The notes below the pieces were generated by a model. It searched no databases. It was not told the DNA's origin and saw nothing but the letters and a program-made list of their open reading frames with translations. Shown piece by piece: positions 20,778 through 29,003 of a DNA stretch of 64,000 nucleotides (position 1 is the stretch's first letter; every line of letters begins with the position of its first letter). This stretch comes from Lonsdalea britannica (GTDB lineage Bacteria > Pseudomonadota > Gammaproteobacteria > Enterobacterales > Enterobacteriaceae): contig NZ_LUTN01000016.1 in the NCBI RefSeq assembly GCF_002111595.1, positions 1-64,000 of the forward strand, read 5' to 3'. The translations under genes were made by a program, and so were the position numbers.

Positions 20778-20814
20778 TAAAGTGATGTGTGCTTATTTTC
20801 ATGGTGCTATTCTC
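20778..20814 (+). promoter_or_regulatory. Shared promoter-region block, copy B
   Basis: The counterpart of 18121-18157 (32 of 37 identical), placed 124 bp upstream of the second isomerase start codon. See copy A for its meaning. Confidence 0.55.
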
Positions 20815-20901
20815 GACCTCGCTGTTTTTACATGCCCTCTCCCTAAAATCAGAAATAAAAACTGTGTTTTTCTTATTGTTTAAAGCAAGGAAAAAAAGGA
20901 T

Positions 20902-22709
20902 ATGAATAAACTGAGATTGGCATCGCTGATTGCGATAAGTCTAGGTATTGCCCTGTGCGGGAATGTCCCTCAGGTTCAGGCGGAGCTGCGGAAGCGACGT
21001 CTCCTCATGGCCCCGTTATTCAACGTTCTGACGACTACCCGGTCTGGTGGAAGCAGGCGGTCTTTTACGAGGTCTATCTCCGCTCGTTCAACGATGGCAA
21101 CGGAGATGGTATCGGTGATTTCAACGGCTTGATTGAGAAGCTGGATTATTTGCACAACCTTGGCATCGACGCCATCTGGATCACGCCGCATTACGACTCC
21201 CCGAATCAAGACAGCGGCTACGACGTCCGCGACTATAAAAAAGTCATGGCAGACTTCGGTACGATGGAAGATTTCGACCGGCTTGTCGCTGAAATGAAAA
21301 AACGCAATATGCGCCTGATGATCGATATTGTGTTTAACCACACCAGTGATGAACACCCGTGGTTCCTGAAAAGCAAAGAATCGACCAATAACCCTTATCG
21401 CAGCTACTACTTCTGGCGTGAAGGCAAAAACGGCGGCGCCCCCAATAACTACCCATCGATATTCAGCGGTCCGGCGTGGGAAAAAGAGGCCAAGACCGAC
21501 GAGTACTATCTTCACTACTTTAGCGTACATCAGCCGGATCTCGACTGGAGCAACCCACAGGTGAGAAAAGAGCTGTATGACGTCATGGAGTTCTGGCTGT
21601 CGAAAGGGGTCTCCGGCCTGCGATTCGACTCCATCAACACTATCTCCAAACATCCGGGATTTCCGGATCTGAATCAGCAGCAGCTGGGGCACGCCGCTGC
21701 GACTTATGGCGACGGACCGAATGTTCACCGTTATCTCAAAGACATGAACGACCACGTTCTGTCACATCATAAAGATATGGCGTTCGCCGCCGAAGCCTTC
21801 GCGGTGCCGCAAGAGTCGCTGAAGGATTACGTCGACCAGCGACGCCACGAAATGGATCTGGCATTCACGTTCGAGTCGGTGTTGTTCTATCGCTATCCGG
21901 GCGAAAAATGGCATTACAAAGGTTGGACGTTGCCGCAGTTGAAAGAAGTGGTGAAACATGCAAACGAATCCGGCGGCGAGTACGGCTGGCTGGCGTTCTT
22001 CCTTGGGAGTCATGATAACCCGCGCGTCGTTTCCACTATCGGCGACGACCGTCCGGAATGGCGTGAACGCTCCGCGAAAGCGCTGGGTACGCTGCTGCTG
22101 ACGCAGCATGCCACGCCGTTTATCTACCAGGGCGACGAGCTTGGGATGATCAATGCGCCGTTCAAGTCCATCGACGACTATAACGACATTCAAACCAAAG
22201 CGTTCTACAAGAACCTGGTTCTGGGTGGAAAAGTGAAGGAAGACGACTTCCTGAATAACGTCCGCATCACCTCGCGTGAACAAGGCAGAACGCCGATGCA
22301 GTGGAGCGCCGAGAAAAACGCGGGCTTCACGACCGGTACGCCTTGGTACACGGTGAACCCGACGTATAAAGAGATCAATGCGGCGAGCGAAGTGGGCAAT
22401 CCGAACTCGGTCTACAACTACTACCGTGAAATGATCGCGTTGCGTCACCGCATCCCGGCGCTGGTCTACGGTCAATACGCGGATCTGGACTCGCAGAATC
22501 CCGACGTCTTCGCGTATACACGCACGATGAAGGGCGATCGTTATCTGGTGGTGATCAACTTCAAAGAACATCCGATCGATTACACGTTGCCGGATCATCT
22601 GGCGATAGGCGAAACGTTGCTCGAAAGCGGTGAAAAGGCCAAACCTGCAGACAATGCCACCGTGCTTAATCTGCAACCGTGGCAGACGGGGATCTACAAA
22701 CTGAAATAA
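20902..22709 (+). pseudogene. Second sucrose isomerase-like GH13_31 enzyme, frameshift after signal peptide
   Basis: A paralogue of the 18236-20032 gene. ATG 20902 begins a good signal peptide (MNKLRLASLIAISLGIALCG, ending PQVQA), but that frame stops at 21132. The mature enzyme is in the next frame from about 20980 (EATSPHGPVIQRSDDYPVWW) to 22709. One base is missing near 20979-20985; CAG GCx GGA GCT would restore a protein of about 602 residues. The catalytic residues persist (GLRFDS, AAEAF, GSHDNPR), and the RLDRD loop is LFYRY, different again from the first copy. The intact part uses more GC-rich codons than the first paralogue's 5' half. A cytosolic product could start internally near 20955, but no good ribosome site is visible. 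Confidence 0.85.
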
Positions 22710-22745
22710 CCCACGCTGCTGGCGCACTCGCGCCATTTCACACCT

Positions 22746-22774
22746 CACATCCCGCTTTGGCCGGGATGTTTTTG
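22746..22774 (+). terminator. Terminator of the second isomerase gene
   Basis: CATCCCG (22748-22754) pairs with CGGGATG (22762-22768), followed by TTTTTG. It lies between the isomerase gene and the convergent hpxC. Confidence 0.9.
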
Positions 22775-22813
22775 TTTGGGGAACAGAAGGCGGGCCCATG
22801 TGATGCGACATGT

Positions 22814-24292
22814 TTATTCCAGTCCGGGCATCGAGAGAGGGCGGAGCGGATAAGCTGGGTTGCGTTCATGACGCGCCAGAAAACGATAACAACCCGCGCC
22901 CAGCGCCGCGCCGATAAACCAGTTGAAATTAGCCAGCGCATGCCACGACGGCACAAAACCAATAAAAAGACCGATGGCGACCGCGGGGATCAGCGCCAGA
23001 ATCGCGTTGGGATTGAAACCGCGGCGATACCAGTAGCGCCCCTGCGGGGTTGCGTTGAACAGATCGTCGACGTGTACCTTCCCGCCTTTGATCAGATAGA
23101 AATCCGCCAGCAAGATCCCAAACAGCGGGCCGATGAAGGCCGCCAGGACGTCCAGCGTGTAGTGGATCAGTTCGGGGGATTGAAAGAGGTTCCAGGGCGT
23201 CAGCAGGATCGATCCTACGGCGGCGATCATCCCCCCCGCGCGGAAGCTGATCCGCTGTGGCGAACAGTTGGAGAAGTCGAAGGCTGGCGACACGAAGTTC
23301 GCCACAATGTTGATACCAATCGTCGCGATAATCATGGTCAGCAGGCCCAGCGCGACGGCAACGCCGCTGCCGATGTGGCTCACGGTTTCGATCGGATCGG
23401 TGATCATCTTGCCGAAGAGCGACTGCGTGCCGGAAACGATCACCACCGTCACGATGGAGAACAGCAGGAAGTTGACCGGCAGCCCCCAGAAGTTGCCGCG
23501 GCGCACCTCGCGGATGCTTTTGCCGTACCGGGAAAAGTCGCCGAAGTTCAGCAGCGGTCCGGAGAAATAGGACACCACCAGCGCGATGGCGGTGATCATC
23601 TGCCACAGCTGCTCGCTCGCGCTCAACGATTGGCTGGACAGCGTGAAGGAAATGCCGTCCCAACCGGTTTGGTAAACAATCCACCCGGCCAGCCCCAGCA
23701 TCACCGCATAGACCGCGGGACCGGCGAAATCGATAAACCGCTTAATAGCGGACATGCCGTGCCAGAACACCATCGCCTGCAGCAGCCACAGTATGCCGAA
23801 GCAGATCCAGCCGAGCGCCGACAGGCCCAGCCAATGACGTTCGGTCAGCGGGATCAGCGAGGGGTAGAACTTCAGCAGCGCCAACATCAGCGCGTTGGCG
23901 GCGAGGTAAGTCTGAATGCCATACCACGCGAAGGCGATTAGTCCACGGATCACCGCCGGGATGTTCGCACCGAAAACCCCGAAAGCCTGACGGCAAATCA
24001 CGGCATAGGGAACACCGCTCATCTGGCTGGGTTTGGCGATCAAATTGGCGCACAGCTGGACGATGCCGATACCGGCCAGCAGACAGATGAGCACCTGCCA
24101 GCTGGCCAGCCCCAGCGTAAAGAAACTGGCCGCGACAACGTAGCCGCCCATACTGTGGACGTCGGACATCCAGAAAGAAAAAATGTTATACCAGGACCAG
24201 TTCTGCGACCGCACCGGCGCGAGATCCTCGTTGCATAACCTGGGGCTGTAGTCTGTCCGCATAGCGCGGTTTGACGAGGCATTTTGTGGCAT
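22814..24292 (-). CDS. hpxC: NCS1-family allantoin/purine permease
   Basis: A 492-residue nucleobase:cation symporter-1 family transporter with about 12 hydrophobic segments. The family core is visible: NWSWYNIFSFWMSDVHSMGG in TM1 and IAFAWYGIQTYLAANAL in TM3. Members import allantoin, hydantoins, uracil or cytosine; allantoin is inferred here because the gene is divergent from a GntR regulator, allantoin racemase and allantoinase, the arrangement of hpxC against hpxSAB in Klebsiella. The initiator is the MPQNASSN start, with GGAG about 6 bp upstream. Confidence 0.85.
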   Translation of the reverse strand: MPQNASSNRAMRTDYSPRLCNEDLAPVRSQNWSWYNIFSFWMSDVHSMGGYVVAASFFTLGLASWQVLICLLAGIGIVQLCANLIAKPSQMSGVPYAVICRQAFGVFGANIPAVIRGLIAFAWYGIQTYLAANALMLALLKFYPSLIPLTERHWLGLSALGWICFGILWLLQAMVFWHGMSAIKRFIDFAGPAVYAVMLGLAGWIVYQTGWDGISFTLSSQSLSASEQLWQMITAIALVVSYFSGPLLNFGDFSRYGKSIREVRRGNFWGLPVNFLLFSIVTVVIVSGTQSLFGKMITDPIETVSHIGSGVAVALGLLTMIIATIGINIVANFVSPAFDFSNCSPQRISFRAGGMIAAVGSILLTPWNLFQSPELIHYTLDVLAAFIGPLFGILLADFYLIKGGKVHVDDLFNATPQGRYWYRRGFNPNAILALIPAVAIGLFIGFVPSWHALANFNWFIGAALGAGCYRFLARHERNPAYPLRPLSMPGLE

Positions 24293-24336
24293 GGAATCTG
24301 CTCCTTTTGATAACCGAACGTCAACGTCACTCGATG

Positions 24337-24392
24337 GTGTATACGAAAGGGGTTTTGCAGGATTCAGGCCATGATCTATTTTTTGTATACAA
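24337..24392. promoter_or_regulatory. Candidate HpxS operators in the hpxC-hpxS divergent promoter
   Basis: The 154-bp divergent spacer contains the perfect palindrome TTGTATACAA (24383-24392) and a second related site GTGTATACGA (24337-24346). These fit the GTnnnAC core typical of FadR-subfamily GntR regulators, and the adjacent hpxS encodes one. A weaker GGTGTACGA follows at about 24407. Binding is inferred. Confidence 0.5.
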
Positions 24393-24446
24393 TAAATGAT
24401 GATTGCGGTGTACGATTTAGCGATGACATGTTGATGGGATAACGTG

Positions 24447-25172
24447 ATGAACTATACCTATGGTCTTGAAGAGGCAGCGCTTTCTAAGCAAAAGGACGAA
24501 GTGATTTATCACGCGCTGCTGAATGCGATTGTGGAACACCAGCTGCTGCCGGGCACCAAATTACCTGAAGAAGCATTGGCTGAGGTCTTCGGCGTTAGCC
24601 GAACGGGGATCCGCAAAGTGCTACAGCGTCTTGCCGCGGTGCAAATGATCACTCTCGCGCCCAAGCGTGGTGCACAGGTCGCCACGCCCTCGGTAGAAGA
24701 GGCGCAGCAGATCTTCCGTACCCGCAGTCTGTTGGAGTGCGCCAACCTGCCGCAGGTGGTGGCGCACTGCCAGCCGAGCCACTGCGCAGCGTTGGAAAAG
24801 GGCGTGCAGGCGGAAGACAAAGCTCATCAGGATCAGAACGGCGCGGAGGCGATCCGCCTGTCTGCCGCGTTTCATATTCAGCTACAGGCTATCTCCGGCA
24901 ATGCGGTATTAACCGGCATGGTGTCTCAGCTCACGCTGCGATCGTCGCTGGTGATCGCCGCCTACGGCGCGCCGTGGCAGCAGGGGTGTCGCTGTCACGA
25001 TCATCAGCGCTTGATTGCTCTGTTGCGCGAGAAAAACACGGCGGCGCTGACGTCCGCCATGCAGCAGCATTTCGACGATATCACCGCCAATCTGCGATTT
25101 GATCGCGACGATAGCGTAACGCCGGACTTTTCCCGCCTGTTCGCCCACCTTCATGGACAGGAGCCAGCATGA
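24447..25172 (+). CDS. hpxS: GntR/FadR-family regulator of allantoin genes
   Basis: A 241-residue regulator with an N-terminal winged helix (PEEALAEVFGVSRTGIRKVLQR, residues about 35-60) and a C-terminal FCD all-alpha ligand domain containing the metal-binding histidines (AAFHIQLQAISGN, HDHQRLIALL). It starts an operon with hpxA, overlapping it by 4 bp, and is divergent from hpxC. By position and family it is the HpxS type that responds to allantoin availability. Effector and DNA target are inferred. Confidence 0.85.
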   Translation: MNYTYGLEEAALSKQKDEVIYHALLNAIVEHQLLPGTKLPEEALAEVFGVSRTGIRKVLQRLAAVQMITLAPKRGAQVATPSVEEAQQIFRTRSLLECANLPQVVAHCQPSHCAALEKGVQAEDKAHQDQNGAEAIRLSAAFHIQLQAISGNAVLTGMVSQLTLRSSLVIAAYGAPWQQGCRCHDHQRLIALLREKNTAALTSAMQQHFDDITANLRFDRDDSVTPDFSRLFAHLHGQEPA

Positions 25173-25906
25173 GCCGCTGTGTGATTCAGGTCATCAACCC
25201 GAACACCAGCCGGGAAATGACGGCGACCATCGGTGCCGCGGCCCGGCGAGTGGCGCACGCAGATACCGACATCCGGGCCGTGTGCGCGTCTCACGGCGCG
25301 CCGTCGATAGAAGGGCATGTCGATGAAGCCATCGCGGCCCTTGGCGTGCTGGAGCAAATCCAACAAGGAAAATCGCAGGGCGTGCAGGGGCATGTCATCG
25401 CCTGTTTTGGCGATCCGGGACTGCTGGCGGCACGCGAGCTGGCCGACGCGCCGGTGGTTGGCATTGCCGAAGCCGCGATGCATATGGCGACGCTGGTGGC
25501 GACGCGTTTCTCCATTGTGACGACGCTCCCGCGGACGTTAATCATCGCGCGACACCTACTGCACCAGTATGGCTTTGAACGCCACTGCGCCGCGCTGCAT
25601 GCGATCGATCTTCCGGTGCTGGCGCTAGAGGACGTACAGGGCGTGGCGCAACAGAAGGTGCGGGAACAGTGTATACAATCGAAGCAACAGGATGGATCCG
25701 GCGCGATTGTGCTGGGCTGCGGGGGGATGGCGGATCTGGCCGTTGAATTGACGCGTGAGTTGGGGATCCCGGTGATCGACGGCGTCAGCGCTGCGGTCAA
25801 ACTGATTGAATCGCTGGTGGGAATGGGACTGACTACCAGCAAACACGGCGATCTCGACTATCCGCTGCCCAAACCGTTGACCGGCCCGTTCAGCCCGCTG
25901 CGCTGA
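25169..25906 (+). CDS. hpxA: Allantoin racemase (Asp/Glu/hydantoin racemase family)
   Basis: A 245-residue cofactor-independent racemase. The two catalytic cysteines lie in VIACFGDPGLLAAREL (about residue 76) and VLGCGGMADLAVEL (about residue 181). Racemisation lets both allantoin enantiomers enter the (S)-specific allantoinase encoded next. The ATG overlaps the hpxS stop (ATGA), and hpxB starts 40 bp downstream. A hydantoin racemase role is possible from family alone, but the context favours allantoin. Confidence 0.87.
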   Translation: MSRCVIQVINPNTSREMTATIGAAARRVAHADTDIRAVCASHGAPSIEGHVDEAIAALGVLEQIQQGKSQGVQGHVIACFGDPGLLAARELADAPVVGIAEAAMHMATLVATRFSIVTTLPRTLIIARHLLHQYGFERHCAALHAIDLPVLALEDVQGVAQQKVREQCIQSKQQDGSGAIVLGCGGMADLAVELTRELGIPVIDGVSAAVKLIESLVGMGLTTSKHGDLDYPLPKPLTGPFSPLR

Positions 25907-25946
25907 CATCGGTTGTATCTTCTCAGCAATAAAAAAGAGACACATC

Positions 25947-26897
25947 ATGAAGACGTTAACGCAGACGTTGGGGGAAGGGCGGGACTACCCGCGCGATCTT
26001 ATCGGTTACGCGGGCCAGCCGCCGCACGCCCAATGGCCGGGACGTGCGCGTATCGCGGTGCAGTTTGTCCTCAACTATGAGGAAGGCGCGGAGAATAACG
26101 TGCTGCACGGCGACGCGGGTTCCGAGCAATTTCTGTCTGACATCATCGGCGCGGCCAGTTACCCGGACCGCCATATGTCGATGGACTCGTTATATGAGTA
26201 CGGCTCACGCGCGGGTTTTTGGCGGATCCATGCAGAGTTCCAGCGTCGCGGCCTGCCGCTGACGGTGTTCGGCGTGGCGATGGCGCTGGCGCGTAACCCG
26301 GCCGTCGTGGCGGCGATCACGGCGGCGGACTACGACGTGGTGTGCCACGGTTGGCGCTGGATCCACTATCAGGACACGCCAGTGGCGGTTGAACGCCAGC
26401 ATATGGCGCAGGCCGTGGAGACGATGACGGCGCTGTTTGGCCGAGCGCCGTTGGGCTGGTATACCGGTCGCGACAGCCCGAATACGCGTCGGCTGGTGGT
26501 CGAACTCGGCGGTTTCCAGTATGACAGCGACTATTATGGCGACGACCTACCGTTCTGGATGCCCGTGGTGGGGAAAGAAGGGGTTGCGCAGCCGCACCTG
26601 ATCATCCCTTATACGCTGGAGGCCAACGACATGCGTTTCGCCTCGCCGCAGGGGTTTAACTGCGGTGACCAGTTCTTTACCTACCTGAAAGACAGTTTTG
26701 ATGTGTTATACGAAGAAGGGGAAACGGCGCCGAAGATGATGTCGATCGGCATGCACTGTCGGCTGCTGGGACGGCCGGGTCGCTTCCGCGCGTTGCAGCG
26801 TTTCCTCGACTACGTACAGCAGCACGACCGGGTGTGGATTTGCCGTCGTCAGGACATCGCCGACCACTGGCGTCAGCACCATCCTTATCCAGGCTGA
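25947..26897 (+). CDS. hpxB: Allantoinase, polysaccharide-deacetylase-like (PuuE type)
   Basis: A 316-residue hydrolase opening the allantoin ring to allantoate. It belongs to the PuuE group, whose fold derives from polysaccharide deacetylases, not to the dinuclear amidohydrolase type (AllB). Characteristic segments are YEEGAENNVLHGD, YEYGSRAGFWR, DVVCHGWRWIHYQ and GWYTGRDSPNTRRL. It is the last gene of hpxSAB and is followed by a bidirectional terminator-like hairpin shared with hpxZ. Confidence 0.92.
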   Translation: MKTLTQTLGEGRDYPRDLIGYAGQPPHAQWPGRARIAVQFVLNYEEGAENNVLHGDAGSEQFLSDIIGAASYPDRHMSMDSLYEYGSRAGFWRIHAEFQRRGLPLTVFGVAMALARNPAVVAAITAADYDVVCHGWRWIHYQDTPVAVERQHMAQAVETMTALFGRAPLGWYTGRDSPNTRRLVVELGGFQYDSDYYGDDLPFWMPVVGKEGVAQPHLIIPYTLEANDMRFASPQGFNCGDQFFTYLKDSFDVLYEEGETAPKMMSIGMHCRLLGRPGRFRALQRFLDYVQQHDRVWICRRQDIADHWRQHHPYPG

Positions 26898-26914
26898 CGC
26901 ATTCAAGATGAACG

Positions 26915-26939
26915 AAAAAAGGCCGCCAAGTCGCGGCCT
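26915..26939 (-). terminator. hpxWXYZ terminator (possibly bidirectional)
   Basis: The stem GGCCGC (26921-26926)/GCGGCC (26933-26938) has six A bases on its left side, giving a T run on the minus strand after hpxZ. On the plus strand the tail is TGTCTTCC, weaker, for hpxB. Confidence 0.85.
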
Positions 26940-26959
26940 GTCTTCCTCAGACCTATCCG

Positions 26960-27346
26960 TTACGCCATCAGACTGACGTGGGCGGCCACGATGCGCCACC
27001 CCTGTTCGGTTCTGATCCAGGTTTGCATCTGGCGACCAACCTTCTCTGAATGCTCTCGACGAAACTCGGTGCTGGCGACGGCCATGTCCCGGCCGTAGCT
27101 GGTGATCACCGTATTCTGCAACTGGCGGTCGAGTCCGGCCGAGGGACGGGCGGCGCGAAACGCCCGGATCTGCTCAATGCCGTATAGGTTCTCGGACGCG
27201 CCGTAGCGGACGGTGCGCGCATCGTGCCAGAACAGGGCGTCAAGTGCTTCGACGTCGTTGCCGGTCAACGCTTTTTCGTAGCGGGCGAACGCGGCGGCGA
27301 CCTCTTCCAGCACGTCGGGCAGATTGATGTCGTTGAGCTGCAACAT
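26960..27346 (-). CDS. hpxZ: Oxalurate catabolism protein HpxZ (SnoaL/NTF2-like)
   Basis: A 128-residue small protein of the DUF3225/NTF2-like fold found with AtzE-type amidases. The segments [19 protein letters not shown] and AFRAARPS are typical. Its exact activity is not settled; it is assigned to the degradation of oxalurate, the product of ureidoglycine transamination. ATG 27346 has a GGAAC site. It lies 17 bp after hpxY in the hpxWXYZ operon; the longer frame upstream overlaps hpxY and is unlikely. Confidence 0.88.
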   Translation of the reverse strand: MLQLNDINLPDVLEEVAAAFARYEKALTGNDVEALDALFWHDARTVRYGASENLYGIEQIRAFRAARPSAGLDRQLQNTVITSYGRDMAVASTEFRREHSEKVGRQMQTWIRTEQGWRIVAAHVSLMA

Positions 27347-27363
27347 AGCGGGTTCCTGGCGTA

Positions 27364-28770
27364 TCAGGGCTGTAAGGGGATGACAGAGTGCGTAATGCCT
27401 TGCTGCTCCAGGCGTCGGGCAGCGCGTAGCGCAATGTCTTCGCGCCACGGCGCGGCAATCAGTTGGACGCCGATAGGCAGCCCGGAGTCGGTGAGCAGCG
27501 GCACGGTCACCACCGGCAGCCCGACGAACGAAATCGGCTGCGTCAGCATGCCCATGCTGGCGCGAATGGGCAGATCCGCGCCGTTAATGCGCATGGTTTC
27601 CTGACCAATCGGCGTCGCCGAACAGGGCGTAGCGGGGGCGATCAACAGGTCGGTGTGCTCGAACAGTGACAGGACCTCCTGCCGGAAGTAGTCGCGAAAA
27701 CGCTGTGCCTGTACGTACCACGCCGCCGGGATCATGGCGCCGGCCAGCAGGCGTTCGCGCGAATGCGGCTCGAACTGCTCCGGCAAGCTCCGCAACGCGG
27801 GCAGGTATTGATTCCCGCCTTCGCTGGCGGAGATCAGGAAGGCGGCGGTGCGGGCCAGCGCGGCATCGTCGATCAACACATTCTCATTGGCTCCCAGCGT
27901 GCGTGCGACCCGCAGTACGGCGGTTTTCGCGTGTTCGTCGCACCAGTCGGCGAAATAACCTGCCAGAATCTTGGTGCGCAGCGGCGGCGTATCATCATTC
28001 AGCGTGGCCGAGCAGTCCAATGACGAGTGCGGCGTTTGAAAACGATCGTGGGCATCGATGCCTTGCAGCAGGTCGAAGACCTGAGCCAGATCCTTCGTGT
28101 TGCGCGCCATCGGGCCGATGTGATCGAGGCTGGCGACGAAAGGCTGCGTGCCGCGACGGGACAGGCGGCCAAAGGTCGGTTTGAGGCCGAAAATGCCGCA
28201 CAGCGACGAAGGGACGCGAATAGAGCCGTTGGTGTCGCTGCCGAGCGCGAAGGTCACCAGCCCGGCCGCAACCGCGGCGGCGGAACCGCCGGAAGAGCCG
28301 CCCGCAATCCGCGTCAGGTCATGCGGGTTGCGGGTTGCGCCATAGTGGGTGTTCTCCGTCGTAAAGCCGTAGGCGTAGGCGTCCATATTTACCATCCCCG
28401 ACAGCAGCGCGCCTTGAGCGCTCAGTCGACCGACGGCGTAGGCATCCTGCGTGGCGGGTGGGCGCTGGCTAAACAGTTTCGCTCCCGCCAGCGTGGTTTC
28501 GCCTGCCACATCGAACAGATTTTTGACCGCGTACGGCACGCCGGTCAGCACGGGCAGCGGGCAGCCGTCGCGGCGTTGTCGGTCGAGCTGCGCGGCCTCT
28601 TCCAACATGCGCGTCTCGGTGACGCGGGTATAGGCGTTGAGCTGGGGGTTACGCTGCGCAATGCGCGCCAGCGTCTGCTGGGCGATGTCTTGCGCGGACA
28701 GTTCGCCGCTTTCTTGCAGCGCCTGAAGTTCATCAATGGAATAGCTGCCGGGGTGACGCATCGTACTCAT
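27364..28770 (-). CDS. hpxY: AtzE-type amidohydrolase HpxY
   Basis: A 468-residue amidase-signature enzyme. The Ser-cisSer-Lys triad is recognisable: the lysine in [13 protein letters not shown] and the serines in [18 protein letters not shown]. Together with HpxX it resembles the AtzE/AtzG and GatA/GatC pairs, so it is probably the amidase that cleaves the carbamoyl bond of oxalurate, although this is not shown by sequence. It overlaps hpxX by 4 bp, indicating coupled translation. Confidence 0.88.
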   Translation of the reverse strand: MSTMRHPGSYSIDELQALQESGELSAQDIAQQTLARIAQRNPQLNAYTRVTETRMLEEAAQLDRQRRDGCPLPVLTGVPYAVKNLFDVAGETTLAGAKLFSQRPPATQDAYAVGRLSAQGALLSGMVNMDAYAYGFTTENTHYGATRNPHDLTRIAGGSSGGSAAAVAAGLVTFALGSDTNGSIRVPSSLCGIFGLKPTFGRLSRRGTQPFVASLDHIGPMARNTKDLAQVFDLLQGIDAHDRFQTPHSSLDCSATLNDDTPPLRTKILAGYFADWCDEHAKTAVLRVARTLGANENVLIDDAALARTAAFLISASEGGNQYLPALRSLPEQFEPHSRERLLAGAMIPAAWYVQAQRFRDYFRQEVLSLFEHTDLLIAPATPCSATPIGQETMRINGADLPIRASMGMLTQPISFVGLPVVTVPLLTDSGLPIGVQLIAAPWREDIALRAARRLEQQGITHSVIPLQP

Positions 28771-28964
28771 AGCTGATAGACCCCCGCGACTTCCTGACGC
28801 TCGTCCAGTGGAAAGGCCATCAGCGGCTGCGCCATCTCGGCGATGCGGCTGAACTGTCGCTGTAGTTCCTGGCGGCGGGCCGGATCTAACTCCAGCGCCA
28901 GCAACGTTTCCATCTGCCGCAGATAGTCGGCCAGCGCGGCGTCATCACGTTTTATCTCGCTCAT
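28767..28964 (-). CDS. hpxX: Small amidase-partner protein HpxX (DUF4089/AtzG-like)
   Basis: A 65-residue helical protein of the DUF4089 type, related in size and position to AtzG and GatC, which pack against an amidase. The sequence shows an N-terminal acidic segment followed by amphipathic helices (YLRQMETLLALELDPARRQE). It starts 39 bp after hpxW and overlaps hpxY. Confidence 0.85.
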   Translation of the reverse strand: MSEIKRDDAALADYLRQMETLLALELDPARRQELQRQFSRIAEMAQPLMAFPLDERQEVAGVYQL

Positions 28965-29003
28965 GTTTCCCTCTGTGATTCTCTTGGTCGCGGTCTTATT
29001 GAT

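Larger units (their letters stand above)
20033..20901. other. AT-rich region between the two sucrose-isomerase genes
   Basis: About 870 bp without a gene. It contains a strong perfect hairpin near the left end, AT-rich DNA at 20260-20660, an inverted repeat at 20727-20746 and the shared block at 20778-20814. The length suggests that each isomerase gene is transcribed separately. Confidence 0.6.

Noticed and set aside
16886..22800. An insertion sequence or transposon bringing in the isomerase genes
   Set aside because: The region is AT-rich and looks acquired, but I see no transposase, terminal inverted repeats or target duplications.
22679..23941. A 420-codon plus-strand open frame antisense to hpxC
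   Set aside because: It is rich in Arg, Gln and His, has no recognisable domain, and lies opposite a clear NCS1 permease in GC-rich DNA, which commonly leaves antisense frames open.
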